Counted from the stretch's first letter, positions 17,811 to 26,879 are shown. The stretch is 64,000 bases of DNA from Paeniglutamicibacter sulfureus (GCF_039535115.1 NZ_BAAAWO010000001.1:2170001-2234000); one strand, 5' to 3'. A program made the numbers and translations. The notes: generated by a model from the letters alone, not told the origin.

Positions 17811-17837
17811 TTGTGCAGATAACGAATACTTTGTGCA
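17811..17837. promoter_or_regulatory. Repeated TTGTGCA pair upstream of the mhpA-like gene
   Basis: TTGTGCA occurs at 17811-17817 and again at 17831-17837, exactly 20 bp apart, about two helical turns. This pair lies 30-56 bp before the hydroxylase start and could be an IclR-type binding region. The evidence is positional only. Confidence 0.3.
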
Positions 17838-17866
17838 CTATTTACACACGGAAAGTTGATGTGGCC

Positions 17867-19591
17867 ATGAACAGCATCCCCTCCAGCGAAGTCCTGATCA
17901 TCGGAGCCGGCCCCGCCGGCCTCATGCTCGCCAACATCCTGGGGATGTACGGCCGAAGCGTCACGGTCCTCGAGGCCCGAGACGAACTCATCGACTACCC
18001 GCGCGGCGTGGGCCTTGACGACGAATCGCTGCGCACCATCCAGACCGTGGGCCTGGTGGACACCGTGCTGCCGCACACCGCACCGCAGCACATCATGCGG
18101 CTGGTCAACGGCTCCGGCAAGACCATCATGATCAACAACCCGCAGACCCGGGAATTCGGCTGGGACCGCAAGCACGCCTTCATCCAGCCCGAGGTCGACA
18201 AGGCCCTGTACGCGGGCCTGGCCCAGTACCCCAACATCAATGTGCACTTCGGCCACCTGGTCGAGGACGTCATCGAGGACGCCGCCGGCGTCACCGCCAT
18301 TGCCCGCGTGACCAATGCCGATGGAACCGAAACCGAGCACCGCTTTTCCGCGCAGTACCTGGTGGGTTGCGAGGGCGGCAAGTCCCCGACGCGCAAGCGC
18401 ATGGGCGTGAGCTTCGAGGGCGACTCCCCCTCCACCCGCTGGCTGGTCGTCGATGTCGACAACGACCCATTGGGCACCCCCAACGTCTTTCTCGGGGCGG
18501 ACCCCAAGCGCCCGTATGTCTCCATCGGCCTGCCCCACGCCGTCCGCCGCTGGGAGTTTATGCTCCACGACCACGAGGACGAATCGGTGGTCACCTCCAA
18601 GGAGTGGGTCGCAGAGATGCTCAAGGACCACGTCCCGGACCCGCACAACCTGTCCTACATCCGCCGCCGCGTCTTCACCCACCACGGCCGCGTTGCCGGT
18701 TCCTTCCGCAAGGGCCGCCAGCTGATTGCCGGGGATGCCGCGCACCTGATGCCCGTGTGGATGGGCCAGGGCTGGAACTCGGGAATGCGCGATGCCACCA
18801 ACCTGGGCTGGAAGCTGACCAGCGTGCTGACCGGCACCGCCGGCGAGGACATCCTGGACACCTACACCTCCGAGCGCAAGGACCACGCCAAGGCCATGGT
18901 CGATTTGTCCATGACCCTGGGCTCGGTCATCAAGATCACCAACCCGTTGGCCGTCGCCGCCCGCGACGCCGCTTCCTCGGTGCTCAACCTCTTCCCCTCG
19001 GCCAAGAGCTACTTCTCCGACATGCGCTTCAAGCCGATGCCTCGCTACACCGCCGGCGTGCTGGCGGACCCCACCACCCAGGCCTCCGGCACGGCCGCCG
19101 CGAAGCTCACCAGCAAGCTGATCCCGGTCAAGACCGCGAACAGGAAGGTCTCCCCGGTCGGCGTGCAGTTCCCGCAGCCGCGCGTGAACTCGCAGCTCGA
19201 TGAGAACCTGCTGCTCGATGACGTCATCGGCAACTGGTGGACCGTGCTGGTCTGGGGCAACGATCCCAAGGACGTGCTCCCCGCCCACTCCATCAAGGCA
19301 CTCGAGGCCCTCGGCGCGAAGCTCGTGGCCTTGGTTCCCGAAACCCAGCGTGAATGGGCCCAGGAACACATGAGCGAGGACGTATTGGTGCTGGGAGACC
19401 ACACCGGCGCAGTGAAGAAGTGGTTCGACGAGCGCCCGACCCCGATGATCTTCCTTCGCCCGGACCGCTTCGTCGCCGGTGCTTGCCTGCACCAGCACGG
19501 GCCTGCCACGCTGCAGGCGATCCTCGATTCCATGGGAAGTGCAGCCGATCATTCCCCGTCCAAGGCGCAGGACTCGGCCCTGGCAGTGTAG
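17867..19591 (+). CDS. mhpA: FAD-dependent aromatic hydroxylase, 3-(3-hydroxyphenyl)propionate hydroxylase-like
   Basis: A 574-residue class A flavoprotein monooxygenase close in size to E. coli MhpA (554). It shows the FAD motif GAGPAG at 13-18, the DG-like motif region 'LVGCEGGKSPTRKRMG', and the GD motif 'AGDAAHLMPVWMGQGWNSGMRDATNLGWKL'. A thioredoxin-like C-terminal domain follows. It would place a second hydroxyl on the ring with NADH and O2, making the catechol cleaved by MhpB. It is separated from mhpBDFE by 8.4 kb. The ATG at 17867 is preceded by GGAAAG; GTG at 17861 is possible. Confidence 0.88.
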   Translation: MNSIPSSEVLIIGAGPAGLMLANILGMYGRSVTVLEARDELIDYPRGVGLDDESLRTIQTVGLVDTVLPHTAPQHIMRLVNGSGKTIMINNPQTREFGWDRKHAFIQPEVDKALYAGLAQYPNINVHFGHLVEDVIEDAAGVTAIARVTNADGTETEHRFSAQYLVGCEGGKSPTRKRMGVSFEGDSPSTRWLVVDVDNDPLGTPNVFLGADPKRPYVSIGLPHAVRRWEFMLHDHEDESVVTSKEWVAEMLKDHVPDPHNLSYIRRRVFTHHGRVAGSFRKGRQLIAGDAAHLMPVWMGQGWNSGMRDATNLGWKLTSVLTGTAGEDILDTYTSERKDHAKAMVDLSMTLGSVIKITNPLAVAARDAASSVLNLFPSAKSYFSDMRFKPMPRYTAGVLADPTTQASGTAAAKLTSKLIPVKTANRKVSPVGVQFPQPRVNSQLDENLLLDDVIGNWWTVLVWGNDPKDVLPAHSIKALEALGAKLVALVPETQREWAQEHMSEDVLVLGDHTGAVKKWFDERPTPMIFLRPDRFVAGACLHQHGPATLQAILDSMGSAADHSPSKAQDSALAV

Positions 19592-19619
19592 CTTCGGCGC
19601 CCCAACAGACAACAACGAC

Positions 19620-19665
19620 AGGCGCGGTCCCCACACCCGGTACACCGGGTGTGGGGACCGCGCCT
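19620..19665. terminator. Bidirectional terminator hairpin between mhpA-like gene and bioD
   Basis: A perfect 21-bp stem (19621-19641 with 19644-19664) extended by one A-T pair separates the two convergent genes. It has no T tract but very high stability. Confidence 0.8.
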
Positions 19666-19706
19666 GCTTGCACTCGTTCTGTCCTGCCCCGCCCTGCGAG
19701 CTGAAC

Positions 19707-20471
19707 CTAACCTTCCGCGCCTGGGCTGGAAACCGCATGGGCAAGAACCGGCTGGTCCTCGAACACCGGGGCCAGCCGACGGCCAGCCCCGTGCAGGATC
19801 CGGGTCCGCTCCCCCGGGTCCTCCGAGCCCACAACTTCCGCGGGTGGACCGGGTACCCATGTCCACCCAAGGCCTTCGGCCAGCGCGCGCAGATTCCTTC
19901 GGTTGATTTCATGCAGGGCTGTTGGCTCGTTCGGGAAGCTGCCGAGCACGAGCACGCCGTTGGCAAAGCCGCGGGCGAGAGCCGCTTCCAGGGTCAGCGC
20001 CGTGTGGTTCAACGTCCCCAGGTGCGGCCGGGTGACCACCACCAGCCGTGCCCCGAGCGCGCCGGCAACATCGACGATGGTGTCCCCGGCCAAGGTCAGG
20101 GACACGAGAATTCCGCCGGCACCCTCGACGATGACGACGTCGTTCTCCAAGGCCAGTTCCTGCACGCGCCGAAGGTGGTCCCTAAGAACGGGAAGCGCTT
20201 GGGCCGCCCGGGCGCCCCCGGCGTGCAGGGCCGCATCCACCGGTGCCATGGGGTCCGCCAACCTGGCACCTTCTTCGAGTCCCAGCGACGGCGGGTTCCC
20301 GAGCCAGTCGCCGATCGACTGGACGTCGCCTGCCTGCCCGGGTGCCACGCCGGTTTGTGTCGGCTTGTAAATGGCAACCCGCCGCCCCGCATCCAGGGCG
20401 CAGGCGGCCAGGGCCGCGCTGACGACCGTCTTTCCGACATCGGTGTCGGTCCCGGTGACAACGAGAATCAT
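19707..20471 (-). CDS. bioD: Dethiobiotin synthetase
   Basis: A 254-residue P-loop enzyme with 'GTDTDVGKT' at residues 7-15, the substrate lysine in 'YKPTQTG' (about 37-43) and 'VEGAGGILV'. It uses ATP and CO2 to close the ureido ring of 7,8-diaminopelargonate. It is the last gene of the biotin operon; its ATG overlaps the P450 stop by ATGA, so the start at 20471 is secure. The protein is slightly longer than E. coli BioD (225), the extra being at the C-terminus. Confidence 0.95.
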   Translation of the reverse strand: MILVVTGTDTDVGKTVVSAALAACALDAGRRVAIYKPTQTGVAPGQAGDVQSIGDWLGNPPSLGLEEGARLADPMAPVDAALHAGGARAAQALPVLRDHLRRVQELALENDVVIVEGAGGILVSLTLAGDTIVDVAGALGARLVVVTRPHLGTLNHTALTLEAALARGFANGVLVLGSFPNEPTALHEINRRNLRALAEGLGWTWVPGPPAEVVGSEDPGERTRILHGAGRRLAPVFEDQPVLAHAVSSPGAEG

Positions 20472-21640
20472 GCCATCGCCTCCCTCGCGCCCAGCGCAGT
20501 CCATACCGTCCGCGGTGCCTGAAAGGAGAGCAGGTGCATCCAGTTCGGCTCATCGCCCGCCGGTCTCAGGTCCGGCAACGCCCGGGCCGCGGCCCCCAGC
20601 ACCACCTCGGTTTCCATCCGTGCCAGCCCGGCGCCCAGGCAGCGGTGGATGCCGAATCCGAAAGCCAGCGAGTCGTCGTTGGCTTCCCCCAGGACCCCGC
20701 CGGAGAGCCTGAGCACCAAATGCTCACCTTCGGCAAAACGGTGCCCGTCGAGTTCGATGTCCGCAGCGACGCGACGGCGCCAGGTCGGTACCGATGAGGC
20801 TTGGGCCAGCACGTGGCCCACCAGATCCGCCGCGGACTTCTCCGAGTCGGCGCATTGCGTCCAGCGGTCCTCGTGCAGGGCAGTGCGCAGCGCGGTGGCG
20901 ATGAGCATGGCGGTGGTTTCCTGCCCGGCAATGGTCAGGAAGTAGCCCAGTGAGCGGATCCGTGCCGAGTCGACCCCTGAATGGTGCAGCGCCGCGTAGA
21001 GGTTTCCGTCATCGCGGGCCACGGCCTCGGCCACGGAGGTCTCGAGCCAGGCATGGAACCCGGCGGCGCTGGCAGCCAGCTCCAGCTGGCGCTTGGCATC
21101 GGGCCAACCCCAGAAGAGTTCCAGCGAGTCCTGGCTCCAGGCCTTGAGGTCCTCGGCCGGCGGTATCGGCACCCCGGTGAGCCGGTGCATGACCTCGGGC
21201 GGAATCACCGCCGCCAGCCGCTGCGCCAGGTCGATGCTGGCACCGCCGCGGTACTCCTCGGCAAGCCCGGCGCAGATCGCCGCCACGCGTTCCTTGATGG
21301 GACCTGCCTGCGCGGCGACCTTCGCAGGGCTGAAGAATCTGGCCACCACCCGGCGCACCGCCAGGTGGTCGGACCCGCTTGCACTGGCCAATACCGGCGG
21401 CAGAGAGAACCTCGCCGCCGCCAGGATGCGCAGCGCCGCCGGCTCCAGATCGATGGCGGTGTCCAGCGCGTTGTCCGGGGTAAACACCTCAGGGCGCAGC
21501 AGGATCCGGCGCACCAGGGCGGGGTCCTCGATGCTGCAGTAGCGGCGGTTGACTTCTACGGGGTAGGCATCGGGTAGCGGTCCGGCCAGGGGCGCCAGCT
21601 CTCCGAGCGTGGCGGCTGGGGAGGCAAAGGGGCAACTCAT
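20468..21640 (-). CDS. Cytochrome P450 embedded in the biotin operon (BioI-like role proposed)
   Basis: A 390-residue P450 with the heme loop 'FGFGIHRCLGAG' (Cys334) and the I-helix 'AGQETT' (238-243). Two standard features are missing. At the K-helix the ExxR motif is replaced by DLVGHVLAQ (272-280). The meander segment between 'LVLRLSGG' and the heme loop is about 15 residues shorter than usual and lacks the ANRDP/PxRF block. It is coupled by ATGA overlaps to bioF upstream and bioD downstream, so it is part of the biotin pathway. By analogy with Bacillus BioI it may supply the pimeloyl chain by cleaving a fatty acyl carrier protein. Confidence 0.88.
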   Translation of the reverse strand: MSCPFASPAATLGELAPLAGPLPDAYPVEVNRRYCSIEDPALVRRILLRPEVFTPDNALDTAIDLEPAALRILAAARFSLPPVLASASGSDHLAVRRVVARFFSPAKVAAQAGPIKERVAAICAGLAEEYRGGASIDLAQRLAAVIPPEVMHRLTGVPIPPAEDLKAWSQDSLELFWGWPDAKRQLELAASAAGFHAWLETSVAEAVARDDGNLYAALHHSGVDSARIRSLGYFLTIAGQETTAMLIATALRTALHEDRWTQCADSEKSAADLVGHVLAQASSVPTWRRRVAADIELDGHRFAEGEHLVLRLSGGVLGEANDDSLAFGFGIHRCLGAGLARMETEVVLGAAARALPDLRPAGDEPNWMHLLSFQAPRTVWTALGAREAMA

Positions 21641-22848
21641 GATTCTTCCTCCAGGATGATCCGGGCGATGGCGTGCAGGGCGTCGAGCAGGGCATCGGGA
21701 TCGTGGTCGGCGTGCGCGGTGATCCGCAGCCGCGAGACCCCGTCGGGAACACTCGGCGGCCGGAAGCAGGCCACGGCGATGCCGCGGCCGTGCAGCAAGG
21801 CGGCGGCCCTCACGGCAGCGGCGGCTTCGGGCATCGTGACCGAATGCACCGCTCCGGCCCCCCGCTCGATGCGGTGGCGCAGACGCGGATCGGCCGCCAG
21901 GGTGTCGTGGACCAGCTTGGCGTTGCGCCCCAGCCTGGCCAGGGCCCCGGCGTCGGCCAGTCCCAGGGCGCGAACCGCGGCGCCGGCGGCGGCCGGGGCC
22001 AGTGCGGTGTCGAAGAGGAAGGTGCGCGAGGTGTTGACGAGGTGCTCGCGCAGCGCTTCGGCCTGCCCGCCGCCGAGCAGCACCGCGCCGCCCTGGGCAC
22101 CCAGGGCCTTGGAAAGCGTGCACGTGGCCAGCACGTGGGAAGAGTCGGCCAACCCGGCCGCGCGCACCGCCGAACCCTGGTGCGTGGCCGCCAGCGAATG
22201 GGCCTCATCGACCACCAGCAATGCCTGGTGGGTTTCGCAGAGCTCCGCTGCCGCGGCCAGGTCGGAGGCATCCCCGAGCACCGAATAGACCGATTCGACG
22301 ATGAGCGCCACGCGCGTCGCCGGCGTGGCGCAGTCGCGGTTCACCTCCAGTAGCCGCGCGACATCCGCGAGGTCGTTGTGCGCGCTCGTCTCCACGCGGG
22401 CACCGGAGAGCCGGGCGCCGTCGATCAGACTGGCGTGGGCGTGCGCATCGAGGATGAAGAGGCTGCCCGGTCCGCCGAGGGCTTGGAGCAACCCGAGGTT
22501 CGCGGTGTACCCGCTGGAATAGACCAGGGCCTCGGCACGGCGCGTGTAGCGGCACAGGGCATCCTCCAGCTCCCGGTGCACCCCCAGGGTGCCGGTGGCC
22601 ACACGGCTGGCGGAAGCCCCGGCCCCATACCTGTGCACGGCGTCCGCGGCGGCCCGGCGCACCTCGGGGTGCCCGCTGAGCCCTAGGTAGTCGTTGGAGG
22701 CAAGGTCCATGAGCGTCTCGCGGGAGCTCTCGGTGCGGTGCAGTCCGCGGGCCGCGCGCACCCGGGCCCGGTCCCCCAGCCACTGTCCCCACGGTTGGGC
22801 GGGTGCCGCCGGTGCCGGTTCGCGGGCGGATTCGAGGCTAGTTTCCAT
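21637..22848 (-). CDS. bioF: 8-amino-7-oxononanoate synthase
   Basis: A 403-residue PLP enzyme of the alpha-oxoamine synthase family. Landmarks are 'LASNDYLGLSGHPEV' near residue 50, 'VDEAHSLAATH' with the PLP-contacting Asp, and 'CTLSKALGAQGG' with the Schiff-base Lys. It condenses pimeloyl-CoA or pimeloyl-ACP with alanine. The ATG at 22848 overlaps the bioA end by 11 bp, and its stop overlaps the P450 start (ATGA). The N-terminus carries about 25 proline/alanine-rich residues before the fold begins. Confidence 0.95.
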   Translation of the reverse strand: METSLESAREPAPAAPAQPWGQWLGDRARVRAARGLHRTESSRETLMDLASNDYLGLSGHPEVRRAAADAVHRYGAGASASRVATGTLGVHRELEDALCRYTRRAEALVYSSGYTANLGLLQALGGPGSLFILDAHAHASLIDGARLSGARVETSAHNDLADVARLLEVNRDCATPATRVALIVESVYSVLGDASDLAAAAELCETHQALLVVDEAHSLAATHQGSAVRAAGLADSSHVLATCTLSKALGAQGGAVLLGGGQAEALREHLVNTSRTFLFDTALAPAAAGAAVRALGLADAGALARLGRNAKLVHDTLAADPRLRHRIERGAGAVHSVTMPEAAAAVRAAALLHGRGIAVACFRPPSVPDGVSRLRITAHADHDPDALLDALHAIARIILEEES

Positions 22849-24211
22849 GGATTTCGGCCACCGCCAGGACCAGCGCGTCGCCCAGGACTTGCAGGTCCCC
22901 GGGGGTGCAGACATAGGGCGGCATGACGTAGAGCAGGTCGCGGAAGGGACGCACCCAGGCTCCGCGGCGCACCGCTGCCTTGGTCACCTCGGCCACGCGC
23001 ACCGGATCGTGCAGCTGGATGACTCCGACGCCGCCGAGCACGCGCACCTCTTTCACGCAGGACAGCACTCGTGCCGGGGCCAGCGCTTCGCGCAGTGCGG
23101 CCTCCAGCGCGGAGACCTGCCCACGCCAGGGGGCGGAGGCCGAGCGCGGATCCGCGGAGCCGGTGAGCAGTTCCAGCGAGGCATTGGCCACGGCGCAGGC
23201 CAGCGGGTTGCCCATGAATGTGGGTCCGTGCAGCAGCGCGGACCCGGGGCCGGGGCCGCCCAGTGCCCGGGCCACCTTGGGGGTGCACAGCATCGCGGCC
23301 AGCGAAAGGTAGCCGCCGGTCAGGGCCTTGCCCACGCACATCACGTCCGGAGCGACCTGCGCCCATTCGGAGGCGAAGAGCGCACCGGTGCGCCCGAACC
23401 CGGTGGCGATCTCGTCGAAAATCAGCAACAGATCGTGTTCGTCGGCGATCTCGCGCAGGATCCGCAGCGCCTTCGGGGCGTAGGTGAACATGCCCCCTGC
23501 GCCCTGGAGGATGGGCTCGCAAATGATGCCTGCAAGTTCATCCATGTAGGCGGCGGCGATCTTCCGTGCCGCGACTTCCCACTCGGCCAGCTCCGCGGCG
23601 TCGGATTCCCACTGCCCCTCGGTGGTGAGTCGGGCAGCTGGCGGGCGCGGCAGGAACACCTGTTCGCGTCCCGGCTGGGCGAATGCCGCGTGCATTCCGT
23701 CCACGGGGTCGCACACGCCCATCGCCGCGAAGGTATCGCCGTGGTAGCCGCCGCGCAGGGCCGCGAAGCGCCGGCGGGTGTCGTGCCCACGTGCGTGCTG
23801 GTATTGCAGGGCGAGCTTGAGCGCCACTTCCACGGAGATGGACCCGGAGTCGGCCAGGAACACGTGGGCCAGTTCGCCCGGCGCCATGGCCACGAGTCGT
23901 TCGGCCAGCTGAACGGCAGGGGCGTGGGTGAGCCCGCCGAACATGACGTGGCTGAACCGGTCGATCTGCGCGTGGGCTGCGGCATCGAGCACGGGGTTCC
24001 GGTAGCCGTGCACCATTGACCACCAGGAGGCCATGCCGTCAATGACCTCGTGGGTGCCCGATTCGTCGGCCAACATCAGCCGCACGCCATCGGCACCGGT
24101 GACCGCGTAGTGCGCCCCGGCGTCCAGGGAGGCATAGGGGTGCCAGAGCAGCCCGGAGTCCCGTGCGAGCAATCCGTCCTGCCGGGCCAGCTGGGGTGCT
24201 GCGGCACTCAT
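22838..24211 (-). CDS. bioA: Adenosylmethionine-8-amino-7-oxononanoate aminotransferase
   Basis: A 457-residue class III aminotransferase. It shows 'WHPYASL' at the N-terminus, the BioA-specific '[16 protein letters not shown]', '[12 protein letters not shown]' with the PLP Asp, and '[11 protein letters not shown]' with the catalytic Lys. It converts 8-amino-7-oxononanoate to 7,8-diaminopelargonate using S-adenosylmethionine as amino donor. The ATG at 24211 overlaps the bioB stop (ATGA); a longer upstream frame overlaps bioB coding and is rejected. Confidence 0.96.
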   Translation of the reverse strand: MSAAAPQLARQDGLLARDSGLLWHPYASLDAGAHYAVTGADGVRLMLADESGTHEVIDGMASWWSMVHGYRNPVLDAAAHAQIDRFSHVMFGGLTHAPAVQLAERLVAMAPGELAHVFLADSGSISVEVALKLALQYQHARGHDTRRRFAALRGGYHGDTFAAMGVCDPVDGMHAAFAQPGREQVFLPRPPAARLTTEGQWESDAAELAEWEVAARKIAAAYMDELAGIICEPILQGAGGMFTYAPKALRILREIADEHDLLLIFDEIATGFGRTGALFASEWAQVAPDVMCVGKALTGGYLSLAAMLCTPKVARALGGPGPGSALLHGPTFMGNPLACAVANASLELLTGSADPRSASAPWRGQVSALEAALREALAPARVLSCVKEVRVLGGVGVIQLHDPVRVAEVTKAAVRRGAWVRPFRDLLYVMPPYVCTPGDLQVLGDALVLAVAEIHGN

Positions 24212-25434
24212 GCGTTGGGGCTTTCCGGCGTGCCGGCGCCGCGGCGGCGCAGCACCGGTTCGCCCGAACCACCCATCGGGCCGCAACCCTGAGCGGCGCT
24301 GCCGCAGCCACTGCCGCACCCGGTGCCGCAGGCAGGAGCTTCAACGGGTGCCGGTGCGGCATCGGAGCGGTGGCGCAAGCGGGCTGCAAGTTCGGCCGGA
24401 TCGATGTCCTCCTGGCCCAGCACCACGTATCCGGCGTCGGAGATCATTTCCAAATCGCGCCGCGCGTCCTGGCCTTCGGAGGTGAGGTAGTCGCCGAGGA
24501 AGAGCGAGTTGGCAACGGCCAGCGCGGTGGACTGCAGGGAGCGCAGGTGCATTTCGCGCCCGCCGGCCATCCGCAACTCGGTCGCGGGGCAGGCCATGCG
24601 GACCAGCGCCAGGATGCGCAGGCAGGCCATCGGGGTCAGGTGCCAGGTGCCTGCCAGCGGTGTGCCGTCGAAGGGCATCAGGAAGTTGACAGGGATCGAG
24701 TCGGCATCCAGCTCACGCAGGGCGAAGACGGCCTCGACAACCTGTTCCGGGCTCTCCCCCATCCCCACGATGAGTCCCGAGCACGGCGAAAGTCCGGCGT
24801 CCTTGGCAGCCCCGACGGTATCCACGCGCTCCTGGTAGGTGTGGGTCGAGCAAATCTCCGGGTAGAGGGACTCGGCGGTGTTCAGGTTGTGGTTGTAGGC
24901 ATCAGTGCCGGCCTGGCGCAGCCTTTGGGCTTGGCCCTCCTTGAGAATGCCCAGGCAGGCACAGACCTCCACCTGCGGATGCTCCTCCTTGATCTGTTCG
25001 ATCATGGTTGCCACCCGGTCCACGTCCCTGTTGCTGGGGCCCTTGCCGGAGGCGACCATGCAGACGCGGGATGCGCCGCCGGCGATTCCAAGCCCTGCCT
25101 GGTGCACCGCTTCGTCGGGCTTGAGCCAGGTGTACTTAAGGATTTCGGCCTTGGAACCCAGACGCTGGGAGCAGTAGGTGCAGTCCTCGGGGCAGAGTCC
25201 CGACTTGAGGTTCACCAGGTAGTTCACCTTGACGGTGTTGGCGAAGTGCGCCCGGCGCAGGGTTCCTGCGGCAGCCACCAGCTCCAGGGTCTGGGCATCC
25301 GGGGTGTCGAGGATAGCCAGGGCCTCGGCGGCGGTGATCCGATGGCCGGCGGCCACGCGTGCCGCGAGACCTGCGAAACCTGCGGCTTCGTTGCCGGGCT
25401 GGTGGGAGTTGCCGATTGTCTGGGTCACGGTCAT
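24208..25434 (-). CDS. bioB: Biotin synthase with cysteine-rich C-terminal tail
   Basis: A 408-residue radical-SAM enzyme with C81-x3-C85-x2-C88 (the SAM-binding [4Fe-4S] cluster), followed by 'YCSQR'. It inserts sulfur into dethiobiotin. It is the first gene of the operon; the ATG at 25434 has GGAAGG 8 nt before it. Unlike the compact E. coli enzyme (346 residues), it ends in a Gly/Cys tail with four cysteines at 369, 373, 377 and 384 (pattern [10 protein letters not shown]). The tail may bind metal or sulfur, or help rebuild the sacrificial iron-sulfur cluster; that is inference. Confidence 0.95.
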   Translation of the reverse strand: MTVTQTIGNSHQPGNEAAGFAGLAARVAAGHRITAAEALAILDTPDAQTLELVAAAGTLRRAHFANTVKVNYLVNLKSGLCPEDCTYCSQRLGSKAEILKYTWLKPDEAVHQAGLGIAGGASRVCMVASGKGPSNRDVDRVATMIEQIKEEHPQVEVCACLGILKEGQAQRLRQAGTDAYNHNLNTAESLYPEICSTHTYQERVDTVGAAKDAGLSPCSGLIVGMGESPEQVVEAVFALRELDADSIPVNFLMPFDGTPLAGTWHLTPMACLRILALVRMACPATELRMAGGREMHLRSLQSTALAVANSLFLGDYLTSEGQDARRDLEMISDAGYVVLGQEDIDPAELAARLRHRSDAAPAPVEAPACGTGCGSGCGSAAQGCGPMGGSGEPVLRRRGAGTPESPNA

Positions 25435-25512
25435 GGCAAGGGCCTTCCGGTATGGCGCTGTGCGCGGTTCCATTGCCGGTGCGCGGATGAAAGGCACCCC
25501 GCAACGATCAAC

Positions 25513-25570
25513 TGAACACTGTTCAATAGGTTCGGAACATACCGTAACCCAAATCTTGAACGGTGTTCAA
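25513..25570 (-). promoter_or_regulatory. Biotin operon promoter with two BioQ-type operators
   Basis: TGAAC-ACT-GTTCA at 25513-25525 and TGAAC-GGT-GTTCA at 25557-25569 match the TGAAC-N3-GTTNN form recognised by actinobacterial BioQ (TetR family). Read on the minus strand, -35 TTGAAC (25565-25570), an 18-bp spacer and -10 TACGGT (25541-25546) form a plausible promoter. One operator covers the -35 and the other lies past the start point. Their centres are 44 bp apart. No bioQ gene is evident nearby. Confidence 0.75.
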
Positions 25571-25620
25571 TTCCTGCAAGGCGTCCACACCGCTTCTTGC
25601 ATGAATCCGGAAACACGGAA

Positions 25621-25653
25621 GCGGGACGGAACCGGTCATCGGTTCCGCCCCGC
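25621..25653 (-). terminator. Hairpin after the metallo-beta-lactamase-fold gene
   Basis: GCGGGACGGAACCG (25621-25634) pairs with 25640-25653 with one mismatch and a 5-nt loop. It lies 24 bp past the stop of the minus-strand gene at 25677 and separates that operon from the biotin operon. Confidence 0.6.
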
Positions 25654-25676
25654 CGCTGTGCAGCGCCGGCCGCAGG

Positions 25677-26879
25677 TTATGTCGGCTGGCCCACCCCGAT
25701 GACGTCAAGGTCGTGGCCAATGACCAGGCGCCCGTCAAAGCCTTCCCCGCACCGCGCCCAGACCTCGTCCGGACGATTTCCGGGAACCAAGTGCGAGAGC
25801 ACCAGAGTTCCGACTCCGGCATCCTGGGCCACCGCACCCACGTCCTCGATCAGCGTGTGCGACCGGATCAGATGCTGGTATAGGCCTTCCTGCGCGTCGT
25901 TGCGCGGCTGCGGGAAGAGCGATTCGGGCCAGGACTTGTCGATGACCTCGTGCACCAGCACATCGGCACCCCGGGCAAGGGTAATGATGTTCGGTGTCAG
26001 CCCGGTGTCCCCGGAGAAGACCACCGAGCCGTCGGCCGTATCGAAGCGATAGGCCAACGCGGGGAAAACCGGCGCATGGTTGACCAGAATCGCCGACACC
26101 GTGACGTACTCGTCCTGGAAGAACACGAATGGCTCCATGACTGGACACGGTTCAGTGTTCGGGTTCTTCAGGTACTTCTTCGGAACCGGCACATCGAAGG
26201 CTTCCCAGAGTTCTTCCGGACGCGGCTTGCGGTTGTCAAAAAGCCGGTCATTGAAGTCGGTGGCGAAGGCCTGGACCAGCAGGTCGGTCATCTCCTTCGT
26301 GCCCGGGGTGGGGTTCTTGGGATTGATCGGCTGGGGCGCCTTTCCTTCGCCGAATAGCTCGGGCACTTCGCCGCGGTTGCCCGGACCCCAGATCGGCACC
26401 TTGCTGCCCACATTCTGCAGCCCGTTGAAGATTCCTTCGCTGAGGATGTTGTTCAGGTCCACCACGTGGTCGGAGTGCAAGTGGGTCAGGAAGATCCCGC
26501 CCAGCACGTCCAGCGGCCCATCCATGTCGGAATCGAAGTTAGGGCCGAGCTTTGCCTTCCGCAGCTGGCCCATGACACCGTGGCCCGCGTCAATGATGTA
26601 GTACCGGTCGCCCACAACAAGTGCCGAGGAGATGCCCTCGCGGGTTCCTCCCGGCCAGTATGGGGGCCCGCCGGAGGTTCCCAGCAATACCAACCGGGTC
26701 CGGTGGCTGCCGGCCGGTGCGGGGCCGTATTGCCGGGCCCCGCCGGGTCCGGGTTCGGCGGCCTGTGCCTGGCCCGAAACTGCGCCGATGCCCAGGGCCG
26801 CGGCCCCGAGCCCGAAGCTGGCCAACATTGTTCGTCGTGCAACGCCCGCGGCAGCGGCCTTGCCCATGATTTCGCACAT
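25677..26879 (-). CDS. Exported metallo-beta-lactamase-fold hydrolase (RNase Z/arylsulfatase-like branch)
   Basis: A 400-residue protein with a Tat-like signal ('ARRTMLASFGLGAAALG', ending near 'AQAAEP'). The MBL metal motif is 'THLHSDH' with a following 'SGDTG' and 'LSHLVP', supplying the His/Asp ligands of a di-metal site. It should act outside the membrane. The start at 26879 has GGAAGG 6 nt upstream. It is last in the phenol/hydroxyquinol operon. The substrate is unknown; release of a phenol from an ester or sulfate outside the cell would fit the operon, but this is inferred from context only. Confidence 0.82.
   Translation of the reverse strand: MCEIMGKAAAAGVARRTMLASFGLGAAALGIGAVSGQAQAAEPGPGGARQYGPAPAGSHRTRLVLLGTSGGPPYWPGGTREGISSALVVGDRYYIIDAGHGVMGQLRKAKLGPNFDSDMDGPLDVLGGIFLTHLHSDHVVDLNNILSEGIFNGLQNVGSKVPIWGPGNRGEVPELFGEGKAPQPINPKNPTPGTKEMTDLLVQAFATDFNDRLFDNRKPRPEELWEAFDVPVPKKYLKNPNTEPCPVMEPFVFFQDEYVTVSAILVNHAPVFPALAYRFDTADGSVVFSGDTGLTPNIITLARGADVLVHEVIDKSWPESLFPQPRNDAQEGLYQHLIRSHTLIEDVGAVAQDAGVGTLVLSHLVPGNRPDEVWARCGEGFDGRLVIGHDLDVIGVGQPT

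Noticed and set aside
17804..19966. A 720-codon minus-strand open frame
   Set aside because: It mirrors the mhpA-like gene and crosses a terminator. It has no domain and no ribosome site.
25677..26879. Candidate missing mhpC hydrolase
   Set aside because: It is an exported metallo-beta-lactamase-fold protein with HxHxDH and no Ser-His-Asp alpha/beta-hydrolase motif.
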